Positions 6,873 to 16,100 of a stretch of DNA of 18,628 nucleotides are shown in pieces. How positions within the stretch are numbered: position 1 is the first letter of the stretch; each line of letters opens with the position of its first letter. The position numbers and the translations under genes are program-made. The notes beneath the pieces were generated by a model, which was not told the origin of the DNA, ran no database searches, and saw only the letters and a list, made by a program, of their open reading frames with translations. The stretch is from Aphodosoma sp045600865 (GTDB lineage Bacteria; Bacteroidota; Bacteroidia; Bacteroidales; Paludibacteraceae). The DNA lies in the NCBI GenBank assembly GCA_045600865.1, contig JAZRYS010000176.1, positions 1 through 18,628 on the forward strand, in the 5' to 3' direction.

Positions 6873-7508
6873 ATGAAAAAATTAGAATCAACATTTCTGA
6901 ACATGTTCTTAGTGCTGACCTTGATTTCGGTTATTGCCGGAGCAGGACTTGCAGCAGTGTATAATGTGACGAAAGAGCCAATCGAACAGGCAAACCTTGC
7001 AAAGCAGCAGGCTGCCATCAAGGCAGTATTGCCAGAAGGTGCTGAGGTTGGCGAAGAAGTTACGGTTAACGATAATCGCATATTTCCAGCAACATTGGAT
7101 GGCGCATTTGGCGGTATGGCCATCGAAGTCAATACCAACGGTTTCGGCGGCAACATCAAGATGATGGTAGGTTTCGATGCCAATGGAGCAATGGTTGACT
7201 ACTCTATCCTTGAGCTTGCCGAGACTCCGGGTCTTGGTTCAAAGCTGGTTGACTGGTTCCGCACAAAGAGCGACATGCGTGGTGCATTGGTTTCGGACGG
7301 CGAAGTCAAGGTGTCAAAGGATGGCGGTAAATACGATGCCATTACTGCAGCAACCATTTCCTCACGTGCATTCATGGTCGGCATAAATGCCGCCATGGCT
7401 ACTTACACAGAGGCATTGCCTCAGTTCCAGGGAGTTGAGACTCCTGTTGTAACAGAAGTTGAGGAGACAATAAGTGATTCAACTAAAACAGAGGAGGTTA
7501 CATTATGA
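6873..7508 (+). CDS. rnfG: Rnf complex subunit G, flavinylated protein
   Basis: RnfG is homologous to NqrC: one N-terminal membrane anchor (about residues 9-30) and a periplasmic FMN-binding domain that passes electrons within the complex. The 211-aa product shows ETPGLGSKLVDWF (117-129), the usual family signature, and a flavinylation motif D155-A-I-T-A-A-T161, with Thr161 as predicted FMN acceptor. The usual glycine in the (S/T)GAT core is alanine here. The last 20 residues are an acidic, Thr/Glu-rich tail. Its TGA overlaps the ATG of rnfE (ATGA, 7505-7508), so the two are probably translationally coupled. Confidence 0.95.
   Translation: MKKLESTFLNMFLVLTLISVIAGAGLAAVYNVTKEPIEQANLAKQQAAIKAVLPEGAEVGEEVTVNDNRIFPATLDGAFGGMAIEVNTNGFGGNIKMMVGFDANGAMVDYSILELAETPGLGSKLVDWFRTKSDMRGALVSDGEVKVSKDGGKYDAITAATISSRAFMVGINAAMATYTEALPQFQGVETPVVTEVEETISDSTKTEEVTL
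7491..7497 (+). promoter_or_regulatory. Strong Shine-Dalgarno site of rnfE
   Basis: GAGGAGG lies 7 bases before the rnfE ATG, inside the last codons of rnfG. Together with the ATGA overlap it indicates efficient re-initiation. Confidence 0.6.
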
Positions 7509-8089
7509 ATTATATAAAGCCATTTATCAACGGTTTGGTTAAAGAAAACCCAACCTTCGTGCTGATGCTCGGTATGTGTCCTACATTGGGAACAACAACT
7601 TCAGCACTCAACGGACTTGGAATGGGACTTGCAACAATGGCTGTGCTTATCTGCACAAACACAGTTATCTCGGCCTTGAAGAACCTCATTCCCGATCAGG
7701 TACGTATCCCATCTTACATCGTGGTCATAGCAGCATTCGTGACTATCGTCCAGATGTGTATGCAGGCTTACATGCCTGACCTCTATGCAACTCTCGGACT
7801 CTTCATCCCGCTGATTGTTGTGAACTGTATCGTGCTCGGCCGTGCAGAGGCATTTGCTGCAAAGAACAATCCACTTGCATCTCTCATGGACGGTGCAGGT
7901 ATCGGCCTTGGCTTCACATTTGCATTGACACTGATTGGTGCCATCCGCGAGTTGTTCGGCACAGGTTGCATGTTCGGTTTCAACCTCTACCCAGAGCGTT
8001 TCGGCATCCTGATATTCGTTTTGGCACCAGGAGCATTCCTTACTCTCGGTTACCTCATCGCCATTATTAACAAGATAAGAAAAGCATAA
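7505..8089 (+). CDS. rnfE: Rnf complex subunit E
   Basis: RnfE is a membrane subunit that forms an inverted pair with RnfA (the same fold as NqrD/NqrE). The pair holds an iron-sulfur centre in the middle of the membrane that relays electrons across it. The 194-aa product is almost wholly hydrophobic with about six membrane segments. Cys25 in GMCPTLGTT and Cys108 in NCIVLGRAEAFA are the expected metal ligands. NCIVLGRAEAFA distinguishes RnfE from RnfA. It overlaps rnfG by four bases and ends 4 bases before rnfA. Confidence 0.96.
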   Translation: MNYIKPFINGLVKENPTFVLMLGMCPTLGTTTSALNGLGMGLATMAVLICTNTVISALKNLIPDQVRIPSYIVVIAAFVTIVQMCMQAYMPDLYATLGLFIPLIVVNCIVLGRAEAFAAKNNPLASLMDGAGIGLGFTFALTLIGAIRELFGTGCMFGFNLYPERFGILIFVLAPGAFLTLGYLIAIINKIRKA

Positions 8090-8093
8090 CATT

Positions 8094-8666
8094 ATGAAGA
8101 TATTTTTGCTTATCATTTCGGCTATATTCGTCAACAACATCGTGTTGGCGCAATTCTTGGGTATCTGTCCTTTCCTTGGTGTATCCAAGAAGATTGACAC
8201 TGCCATAGGCATGTCTGCTGCTGTCGTTTTCGTCATGACAGTCTCGACAATCGTTACATGGCTGCTTTACAAGTTCGTGCTCGTACCATTCGGCGTAGAG
8301 TACCTGCAGACTATCTCATATATTCTCGTAATCGCATTCCTCGTGCAGATGGTTGACATCATTCTCAAGAAGACTTCTCCATCACTCTATCAGGCACTTG
8401 GCGTGTTCCTGCCACTGATTACAACAAACTGTACCATCCTTGGTGTTGCCATCATGGTTATCCAGAAGAACATGGGCTTGCTCGACAGCACAATCTTTGC
8501 AGTTGCAACCTCTCTCGGTTTTGGTCTTGCAATGGTGTTGTTTGCCGGCATCCGCGAGCAGCTGGCCATGACAAAGCTTCCTGAGGGAATGAAAGGTATG
8601 CCAATCGCTTTGGTAACAGCTGGTTTGCTTGCAATGGCATTCATGGGATTCTCGGGAGTATGCTAA
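8094..8666 (+). CDS. rnfA: Rnf complex subunit A
   Basis: RnfA partners RnfE in the membrane core. The 190-aa hydrophobic product has Cys25 in LGICPFLGVSKK and Cys113 in TNCTILGVAIMV, the RnfA versions of the iron-binding motifs, and the usual start MKIFLLIISAIFVNNIVLAQ. This completes the set B, C, D, G, E, A, so the complex encoded here looks functional: all cofactor ligands I can check are present. The gene is followed after 16 bases by a membrane protein gene that is not a standard Rnf subunit. Confidence 0.97.
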   Translation: MKIFLLIISAIFVNNIVLAQFLGICPFLGVSKKIDTAIGMSAAVVFVMTVSTIVTWLLYKFVLVPFGVEYLQTISYILVIAFLVQMVDIILKKTSPSLYQALGVFLPLITTNCTILGVAIMVIQKNMGLLDSTIFAVATSLGFGLAMVLFAGIREQLAMTKLPEGMKGMPIALVTAGLLAMAFMGFSGVC

Positions 8667-8682
8667 ATACAACCTTCTTTTT

Positions 8683-9840
8683 ATGGGACAGATTTGGAAA
8701 AAACATAAAAAGACTTTCGAAGCCCTGATTTTCTTAGCTATATTCTTTCTCATTTTCATTCCGCTCGGAATGAAAATGGGAACGAAGAGTATGCTGAACG
8801 TCATGATGCAGACTTCATATCACCTTCTTTTAGAAACATGCTTCTTCCTGATGGCGATATGCGTGCTTACAGGTGCGTTGGGCAAACTGCTGGTTGAGTT
8901 TGGCGTTGTGAACATGTTGGAAAAACTCTTAAGACCGCTGATGAAACCCATATTCAACCTTCCCGGTGTTGCAGCCCTTGGTGCTGTGCTCACTTTCTTG
9001 TCAGACAATCCCGCAATCATCACTCTTGCAAAAGACAAGAACTTCAGCCAGTATTTCAAGAAATATCAGATGGTATCGTTGACCAACTTCGGTACAGCTT
9101 TCGGTATGGGTTTGATAGTCATAGCCTTCATGGCAAGTCAAGGATTTGGCGCAGGTGCAGGCATTGGCCTGTTTGGAGCAGTATGCGGTTGCGTTGTCTC
9201 TACACGACTGATGCAAAGGTTTACATTAAAGGCTTTCCCTGAATACGATGCACCATTCCTAAGCGACGAAGAGATCTCAAAACTCACGAAAGAAGAGACT
9301 GGAGAAGAAACGACAAAAGAGTCAACCTTCATCCGCACTCTGAACGGCATTCTTGACGGAGGAAAGACAGGTGTTGAGATTGGTCTTGCAATCATTCCTG
9401 GCGTATTGGTCATCTCTACCGCAGTAATGATGATAACTTTCGGCCCTTCTGGAGAATTTGGAGAATACAAAGGTGTCGCATACGAAGGTGTTGCCATACT
9501 TCCTGCTGCTGCAGGCAAGATTGACTTCATCTTCAGATGGCTCTTCGGCTTCAATTTCCCTGAGTTGGTAGCTTTCCCTATCACAGCCCTCGGAGCAGTG
9601 GGAGCAGCCCTCGGTCTCGTACCGACATTCGTGTCAAGCGGTTTCATGGACAACAACGCAGTAGCTGTCTGCACAGCGATTGGCATGTGCTGGTCAGGTT
9701 TCCTTTCCACACACACCGCAATGCTCGACTCATTGGGATATCGTCATCTGATTTCCAAAGCTATTGGAGCTCATACAATTGGCGGTCTGGCCGCAGGTAT
9801 CGTAGCTCACTTTGCATGTTTATTAATATCATTATTTTAA
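8683..9840 (+). CDS. Gate-domain (nucleoside-recognition) membrane protein
   Basis: The 385-aa product is a polytopic membrane protein with two similar hydrophobic halves (about residues 45-175 and 230-380) joined by a charged linker, KLTKEETGEETTKES, at 200-214. The repeated-half layout and motifs FLSDNPAIITLAKDKNF (105-121) and SSGFMDNNAVAVCTAIGMCWS (318-338) point to the Gate/nucleoside-recognition superfamily, related to SpmA/SpmB and CNT transporters. The substrate is unknown. I chose the ATG at 8683; an upstream in-frame ATG at 8629 would overlap rnfA by 38 bases and add an unlikely N-terminus. Being 16 bases after rnfA, it is probably on the rnf transcript. Transport driven by the Rnf ion gradient is only a guess. 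Confidence 0.78.
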   Translation: MGQIWKKHKKTFEALIFLAIFFLIFIPLGMKMGTKSMLNVMMQTSYHLLLETCFFLMAICVLTGALGKLLVEFGVVNMLEKLLRPLMKPIFNLPGVAALGAVLTFLSDNPAIITLAKDKNFSQYFKKYQMVSLTNFGTAFGMGLIVIAFMASQGFGAGAGIGLFGAVCGCVVSTRLMQRFTLKAFPEYDAPFLSDEEISKLTKEETGEETTKESTFIRTLNGILDGGKTGVEIGLAIIPGVLVISTAVMMITFGPSGEFGEYKGVAYEGVAILPAAAGKIDFIFRWLFGFNFPELVAFPITALGAVGAALGLVPTFVSSGFMDNNAVAVCTAIGMCWSGFLSTHTAMLDSLGYRHLISKAIGAHTIGGLAAGIVAHFACLLISLF

Positions 9841-9854
9841 TTAATTCAGAGCTT

Positions 9855-10283
9855 ATGAGAAAAACGTTTTTATTGGCAGTTATCGTGCTTCTTGCATGTA
9901 CTGCATGTAGCAAAGACCAAATAATCAGTTACGACCAATTGCCAGCAAATGCAAAAACCATTGTTGAAAAATATTTCGACAAGAATAATGTTGCATACGT
10001 CAAGAAAGACGGTATAGGTGATTGGGTGGAATACGAAGTTAAGTTTCTGAATCAGGACGAAGTTGACTTCAATGCAAACGGAGAAGTCAGAAGTGTTGAC
10101 ATGAAGAGTGGTGAAGTGCCATCAGACCTCGTGCCACAGCAGATTCGTGATTTTGTTGCAAAGAATTACGCTGGCCAGACTATCGTGCAATACGAAGTAA
10201 CTTACCGTGGATATGAAATCGAGCTGAGCAGCGGGTTGGAGATTGAGTTCGACAAGCAGTGCAATGTAACTAATTTAGACTAA
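9855..10283 (+). CDS. PepSY-like lipoprotein (DUF2874 type)
   Basis: This 142-aa predicted lipoprotein has a signal peptide ending in either L-L-A-C15 or T-A-C18; C15 fits the lipobox better, while C18-S-K-D looks more like a surface-export signal. The rest seems to contain two copies of a PepSY-like unit, about residues 25-80 (YDQLPANAKTIVEKYF onward) and 88-142 (VPQQIRDFVAKNYAG onward), each a helix followed by beta strands ending in a D-F-N-A-N-G or E-F-D-K-Q-C turn. This matches the short Bacteroidota PepSY-like periplasmic proteins whose function is unknown. The start at 9855 is preferred; the frame is open further upstream only inside the previous gene. It lies 14 bases after the Gate protein gene. 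Confidence 0.8.
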   Translation: MRKTFLLAVIVLLACTACSKDQIISYDQLPANAKTIVEKYFDKNNVAYVKKDGIGDWVEYEVKFLNQDEVDFNANGEVRSVDMKSGEVPSDLVPQQIRDFVAKNYAGQTIVQYEVTYRGYEIELSSGLEIEFDKQCNVTNLD

Positions 10284-10306
10284 CTCTTTATCTTGATGAA
10301 AATTAT

Positions 10307-11014
10307 ATGAGAAGGCTGTTACTTTCACTATGTATTTCCATTGCATTAGGATATTCGGCATCTGCGGCCGAATATGGAAATCCAATATTGGTTAAATGTC
10401 CCCACTGCAGTAATGAGAAAGCAGTAATCAACCTGATATCAGGCAATACCTTCGGGGGACTGATGTGGTGGGATATGTGTACGAACTTTCCCAACAATCC
10501 GGAAGTCTGTCCCGTACAGAAATGTCCTTACTGCGGCAAGTATTTCATTTACAGGACAGCAGAAAAACGCGAAGCCACCAATAAAACCGTGGGCAAAGGT
10601 GTCACTGGAGACCTGACCTTCCCTGAAGCGCGCAAGGCGTGGGAACAGCTGCATGACAAAATAGCACAGGAAGACTTGAACGAACTTGCATTGCTTTGCC
10701 TGCACAGATACAACGACTTTCAATGCGAATGGCCTGACGGCTATAAGCATAAGAAGAACCATCCACGCTCTGCTGACGATCATCTGTTTGCCAAGACAAT
10801 AGTTGATATGCTGATAGCAAATTACAAGGTGAAGACTCCTCTAATTTATGCCGAATGGCTTTGCAATGTGGGTGAATTTGAACGAGCAAAAGAGATTCTT
10901 GACGCAACGCCACGTCCCGAGCAGAATCCTTCTGGCTATGACTTCGCCCGATTGTATGACATACTAGTTGAAAGTTGCAAACAGAAAATCGGAAAAGTAA
11001 GACTCATTTATTAA
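10307..11014 (+). CDS. Predicted exported zinc-ribbon protein
   Basis: I do not recognise a named family. The 235-aa product begins with a likely signal peptide (MRRLLLSLCISIALGYSASA, cleavage near residue 20). It then has two CPxC knuckles, C31/C34 and C73/C76, which would make a zinc ribbon; C58 and C68 lie between them. The spacer contains SGNTFGGLMWWDM and the approach to the second knuckle is PVQKCPYCGKYF. The C-terminal half is helical, with a TPR-like stretch around LIYAEWLCNVGEFERAKEIL (about 179-198). Zinc ribbons are usually cytoplasmic, so an exported one is odd. It is 23 bases after the PepSY-like gene and is followed by a hairpin, so it may be the last gene of the rnf transcript. 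Confidence 0.65.
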   Translation: MRRLLLSLCISIALGYSASAAEYGNPILVKCPHCSNEKAVINLISGNTFGGLMWWDMCTNFPNNPEVCPVQKCPYCGKYFIYRTAEKREATNKTVGKGVTGDLTFPEARKAWEQLHDKIAQEDLNELALLCLHRYNDFQCEWPDGYKHKKNHPRSADDHLFAKTIVDMLIANYKVKTPLIYAEWLCNVGEFERAKEILDATPRPEQNPSGYDFARLYDILVESCKQKIGKVRLIY

Positions 11015-11038
11015 AATAGTAACAAGACATTGAATATT

Positions 11039-11073
11039 ACAAAGGCAGCATCATCTGTTGATGTTGCCTTTGT
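11039..11073 (+). terminator. Hairpin, possible terminator
   Basis: A 15-bp stem (11039-11053 with 11059-11073, one G-U pair) closes a 5-base loop. It lies 24 bases after the zinc-ribbon gene and 24 before the transglycosylase gene. No U-run follows directly, so it may be a terminator of a non-classical kind or an mRNA-stabilising or processing stem. Confidence 0.55.
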
Positions 11074-11097
11074 AGGCAGTTGAGAAAAAGTGTTTTT

Positions 11098-11991
11098 ATG
11101 AGATACAAAATATTGTTTTTAGCTTTGTTGACAGCATGTTCAGTAAGGTGTCAGAAGGTACCGGAAGAGACATGCAACGATAAGCAAAAAACTGAGACAA
11201 CAAGCTCTGCTGTGGTGCCAGAGATGATTGACAGCATGGTTTTTGCAGGTCAAATAGTACGTTTTGACAACTGGGACATGAAAGAGAGGATGGAACGCGA
11301 GATAATCAGTTTTGCCACATCGCACCAGAATTCCATCCTGATACTGAAAAAAGCACCTCGCTATCTGCCGAGAATGCGCAAGATACTGAAAGAAGAAGGT
11401 GTGCCAGAAGATTTCGTCTATCTATGCGTGATAGAATGCAACCTGAACACTCTTGCCAAATCAGGCGTAGGGGCTGCAGGATTCTGGCAATTCATGGAGA
11501 CAACCGCCCGCGAATACAAACTGGAGGTGAACGACTGCATCGACGAAAGATTTGACATTGAGAAATCAACCAGGGCTGCTTGCAAATACCTAAAGAACTC
11601 ATACGCAAAGTTTGGCGACTGGATGGCAGTTGCGGCATCATATAATGCCGGAATGGGAAGGATAGGAGGAGAATTGGAAAAACAAGATGCAGATAACGTC
11701 TTCGACCTTTGGCTGAACACTGAGACATCACGCTATATCTTCAGGCTTCTTGCAGTAAAACTGATGATAGAAAACCCAGCAGGTTTTGGTTTCGGCAACA
11801 TTGGGGAGTGCTATAAGCCTATAAAAACCAAGAAAATAGCAGTCTCTTCGGAAATAGCCGACCTTGGAGCCTGGGCAAAAGACCATGGCACTACCTACCG
11901 AATGGTCAAAATGCTGAATCCTTGGCTGAGAAGCAGAAAACTCTGCAACAAGAGTGGAAAGACTTATCTGATTGAAATTGAAAATAAATAA
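11098..11991 (+). CDS. Lipoprotein lytic transglycosylase (SLT domain)
   Basis: The 297-aa product is a predicted lipoprotein (lipobox L-T-A-C14) with a soluble lytic transglycosylase domain, which cleaves the MurNAc-GlcNAc bond of peptidoglycan. The domain runs from about residue 98 to 230. Glu113 in VIECNLN is the expected catalytic residue; the next residue is Cys114 where most relatives have Ser. GVGAAGFWQFMETTAREYKL and AAASYNAGMGRI are the conserved follow-up motifs. I chose the ATG at 11098, which gives a normal signal peptide, over the in-frame TTG at 11080. The C-terminus lacks a recognisable LysM repeat. It lies 13 bases before the RND adaptor gene, so it is probably co-transcribed with the efflux system. 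Confidence 0.88.
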   Translation: MRYKILFLALLTACSVRCQKVPEETCNDKQKTETTSSAVVPEMIDSMVFAGQIVRFDNWDMKERMEREIISFATSHQNSILILKKAPRYLPRMRKILKEEGVPEDFVYLCVIECNLNTLAKSGVGAAGFWQFMETTAREYKLEVNDCIDERFDIEKSTRAACKYLKNSYAKFGDWMAVAASYNAGMGRIGGELEKQDADNVFDLWLNTETSRYIFRLLAVKLMIENPAGFGFGNIGECYKPIKTKKIAVSSEIADLGAWAKDHGTTYRMVKMLNPWLRSRKLCNKSGKTYLIEIENK

Positions 11992-12004
11992 AAACGGCGA
12001 TAAT

Positions 12005-13123
12005 ATGAAAAAGGTGATTTTCGGTTTGGTTCTGACAGCAATTGCATTTTGCTGCATCATGTTCTGCGAATGCAACAACAAAAATGACGAAACACAGGTA
12101 GAGACCAAGAAAGTCATGGAACTGAAGCAAGATTCATGCACTGTAATCTTTGATTTTCCTGCACAACTTCGTGGAAAGCAGGATATTGAGATCATACCAC
12201 AGGTCGAAGCACAACTTGAGCAGGTTCTTGTGAAAGAGGGAGACAAGGTGAAGAAAGGAACGAAGATGTTCGTGCTGAACCAGACAGAATTTGCGTCTCG
12301 TCTGGCTGCAGCCAAGGCATCAGTGCAGATGGCCAAGGCCAACTTGGAAAAGGCAAAAATCAACGAAGAGGCAAAAAGCGAGTTGCTGCGTAAGAACATC
12401 ATCTCGCAAAACGAATATAAAATAGCGCGGAGCGAATTGCAGACAGCCAAGGCATCACTTGCACAGGCACAGGCATCGGAAATGGCAGCAAAGAACGACC
12501 TCAGCCACACTGTCATCTGTGCCCCATCTGATGGTGTGGTAGGCAACATCAACCATCGCCAAGGCTCATTGGTCGGACCTACGATACCGACACCTCTGAC
12601 AGTTGTCAGCGACAACAGCGTTGTCTATGCATACATCTCTATAAGTGAGGCTAGCTACATTACGTTGATAAACGAGTATGGGTCAAAAGAGGCAATGATA
12701 GCAGACCTTCCAAACTCATCGCTCATCATGGGCAATGGCGAGAAATACGGAAACCACGGACAGGTGGAAACCTTTTCCGGAATCGTCGACCCCAGCACTG
12801 GTGCAGTATCCGTCAGGATAGCATACGACAATCCTAAAGGCATCCTGACAGCAGGAGGAAGTGCAACCGTGGAGTTTCCTCTGGTGCTTGATTCAGCCAT
12901 CATCATTCCAAGAACTTCCACATTCGAGATTCAGGACAAGGTGTATGTCTATCGTGCAGTCGAAAAGGATGGCAAATACACGGCAGAGTCAACCATAGTT
13001 GGGGTTTACAGGCTCGATGAAAAGAACTATATCATTCTTGAGGGACTGAAAGCAGGCGAGATGATTGTGACCGAAGGTGTCAGAAAGATGACCAACGGAC
13101 AAGAGATAGCAATTGAAAAATAA
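12005..13123 (+). CDS. RND efflux periplasmic adaptor (AcrA/MexA family)
   Basis: The 372-aa product is a membrane-fusion protein that links the inner-membrane RND pump with the outer-membrane channel. It has an N-terminal membrane or lipoprotein signal (cysteines at 16, 17, 21 and 23, no clean lipobox), a biotinyl-lipoyl-like half around residues 62-92 (VEAQLEQVLVKEGDKVKKG), a short alpha-helical hairpin at 95-165, the second lipoyl half CAPSDGVVGNINHRQGSLV at 172-190, then beta-barrel and membrane-proximal parts (SGIVDPSTGAVSVRI). The ATG at 12005 is chosen over an in-frame ATG at 11972 that overlaps the transglycosylase gene. It lies 6 bases before the pump gene. Confidence 0.92.
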   Translation: MKKVIFGLVLTAIAFCCIMFCECNNKNDETQVETKKVMELKQDSCTVIFDFPAQLRGKQDIEIIPQVEAQLEQVLVKEGDKVKKGTKMFVLNQTEFASRLAAAKASVQMAKANLEKAKINEEAKSELLRKNIISQNEYKIARSELQTAKASLAQAQASEMAAKNDLSHTVICAPSDGVVGNINHRQGSLVGPTIPTPLTVVSDNSVVYAYISISEASYITLINEYGSKEAMIADLPNSSLIMGNGEKYGNHGQVETFSGIVDPSTGAVSVRIAYDNPKGILTAGGSATVEFPLVLDSAIIIPRTSTFEIQDKVYVYRAVEKDGKYTAESTIVGVYRLDEKNYIILEGLKAGEMIVTEGVRKMTNGQEIAIEK

Positions 13124-13129
13124 CCATCT

Positions 13130-16100
13130 ATGAATCTGAAAGGTTTTATCTCGAAACCGGTGCTCTCATCGGTTATCAGTATAATAATTGTATTCTTGGG
13201 TATAATCTCGCTGCTTGGATTGCCAATCGAGCAGTATCCCGACATCGCACCGCCTATGGTGTCAGTATCTACCATGTATTACGGTGCTTCTGCCAAGACC
13301 ATCCAGAACAGCGTCATTGCTCCGTTAGAGGAGTCAATCAATGGCGTTGAGGGAATGACCTACATGGTTTCTACCACCACCAATGCAGGAACAGCCGACA
13401 TATCAGTCTATTTCAAGCAGGGAGTTGACCCAGACATGGCTGCCGTCAACGTACAGAACCGAGTATCGAAGGCTACCCCACAGTTGCCTGCAGAGGTAAA
13501 ACAGTATGGCGTCTCTGTCGAGAAGCAGCAGAATTCCATACTCCAGATGTTTGCCATATCATCACCTACCGACGAATACGACTGTAACTTCCTGACAAAC
13601 TTCCTGACCATCAACATCAAGCCAAAAATAATGCGCATATCTGGTGTGGGCAAATTCCAGATGTTCGGAGCAGAATACTCCATGCGCGTATGGCTGAAAC
13701 CTGACATGATGGCGTCTCACAACCTCAGCCCAGACGACATCACAGCAGCCCTTTCAGAGCAGAACATTGAGGCTGCAACAGGTACTTTCGGTGACAACTC
13801 CAGCGAGGCAAACCAATACACAATGGTCTATCGTGGAAAACTCTCTACTGTCGAGGAATTCGAGAAAATAATCATTCGCACCAACGATAATGGAGAGGTG
13901 TTGAGATTAATGGACGTAGCCGATATCGAACTTGGCGGCGAGACTTACGCATTCTCCACCAAAGTGAACGGTCATCCAGGTTCGCTGGCAATGATTTATC
14001 AGACAGCAGGTTCCAATGCCACAATGGTGAACAACCAGATTTCAGAAGTATTGGAAGAGATAAAGACTCAACTGCCTCCAGGCGTTCAGATTGATGTCAT
14101 AAACAACTCTAACGACTTCCTCTACGCATCAATAGGCAATGTGCTTCAGACCCTATATGAGGCAATTCTGCTCGTCATATTGATAGTGCTGCTTTTTCTG
14201 CACGATTTCAGATCAACTCTCATTCCATTCGTCGGCATCATAGTATCACTTATCGGTACATTCGCATTCATGCAGGTGGCAGGTTTCTCAATCAACCTCA
14301 TATCACTCTTTGCATTGGTACTCGTCATCGGTACCGTTGTGGACGACTCCATAGTGGTGGTTGAAGCAGTACACGAGAAACTCGATGCCGGCTATCAGTC
14401 GCCTATGAAGGCAGCCATAGATGCCATGGGCGAGATAACAACAGCGGTAATCACATCGTCGTTGGTCTTCATGGCAGTATTCTTGCCTGTGTCGATGATG
14501 GGAGGGACAAGCGGTACATTCTTCCGCCAATTCGGATTGACGATGGCAGTGGCTGTAGGTATCTCTGCCATCAATGCTCTTACCCTCTCCCCTGCCCTTT
14601 GCGCATTGCTCATCAAGCCAAAAAACCGTGAGGTCAAACCTGGCTGGAAAGGTTACTACCAGCGGTTCTCGAACGCTTTCGATGCAGGTTTCGAGAAATG
14701 GTCAGAGAAATATAAGAATGGCATCGTGCCTCTCGTCAAGCATAAATGGATAGCACCTGTAATAGTAGCAGCAGCCTGTCTTGTAATGGCATGGACAATG
14801 CTCACTACCCCAAGCGGTTTCGTTCCTGAAGAAGATAGAGGACTTGTGCTCTGCGACGTGATAATGCCTGCAAGTTCAACCAAGGCAATGACAGAGGCCA
14901 CCATTGACCAGATGGAAGCTGACATAGAAGAAATGGAAGGTGTTGAGACTGTCAGTTCAACCGCTGGCTACTCGTTCTCAGCGGGTCAGACCTCGTCAGG
15001 CGGATTCCTTGCCGTGAAGATGAAGATATGGGACGACCGCGAAGAGGGTTCACTGGAAAAACTTATGTACAGCATTCAGGCACTCAACGAAAAATATCCT
15101 GACGCTACCATAATTCCGTTCACACTACCAATGATCCCAGGATACGGCACATCGTCCAACGCAGAAATCAATCTTCAGGACAAGAGAGGTGGCGACATCG
15201 GCGAGTTCCTGAACTACTCAAACGAATATGCCGCCGCCCTAAACCAACGGCCAGAGATAGGAATAGCATATACAACATTCCGTCTGGACAACCCTCAGTG
15301 GCTCGTTGACGTAAACGTTGCCAAGTGCCACAACTCAGGAGTCTCTGTCAACGAAGTGATGAACACCCTGGCCGCTTATTGCGGAGGAACCTACGCCGGC
15401 GACTTCAACAGGTTCGGCAAGGTCTATAAAGTTATGATTCAGGGAACTCCAGAGTCGCACAAGGACGAGCGTTCGCTTGAAACAATGTTCGTCAAACTGC
15501 CAAACGGGCAGATGGCACCATTGAGTAACTTCCTGACATTAAAGAGAATGTACGGAGCCGAATCGCTTGAACGCTTCAACATGCTCAACTCAATAAAACT
15601 CAGTGCAGCACCTGCACCAGGGGCATCATCAGGTGATGTCATCAAGGCGGCACAAGAGGTAGCCAAGGAAGTTCTGCCGTCCGACTACACCTTCGAGTTC
15701 GGAGGCATGAGTCGCGAGGAGAGCGACAATGGCGGCATTGGCCTTATGTTCCTCATCTCGACACTGCTCATATATCTGATTCTCTCGGCCATGTACGAAA
15801 GCTACATAGTGCCATTCTCAATAATACTCACCGTCCCTATCGGAATCATGGGTGCATATCTCTTCACCAAGATTTTCGGGCTCGACAACAACATCTACCT
15901 GCAGACAGGCGTCGTGATGCTCATTGGATTGCTTTCTAAAACAGGCATCCTTATTGTTGAGTTCGCCTTGCAGAAGAGAGCTGAGGGTATGAGCATTGCT
16001 GATGCTGCACTTGCCTCAGCCAAGGCACGTCTCCGCCCTATTCTCATGACGGCAGGTACAATGGTTATCGGACTCCTGCCACTGCTCACATCTACAGGCT

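Noticed and set aside
8629..8682. Earlier start for the Gate-domain protein
   Set aside because: It would overlap the end of rnfA and adds an N-terminus unlike a membrane-protein start.
9687..9854. Extended N-terminus of the PepSY-like lipoprotein
   Set aside because: It lies inside the preceding gene in another frame and would bury the signal peptide.
11080..11097. TTG start of the transglycosylase six codons upstream
   Set aside because: The ATG at 11098 gives a standard lipoprotein signal peptide.
11972..12004. Earlier ATG of the RND adaptor
   Set aside because: It overlaps the transglycosylase gene and adds a charged stretch before the signal sequence.
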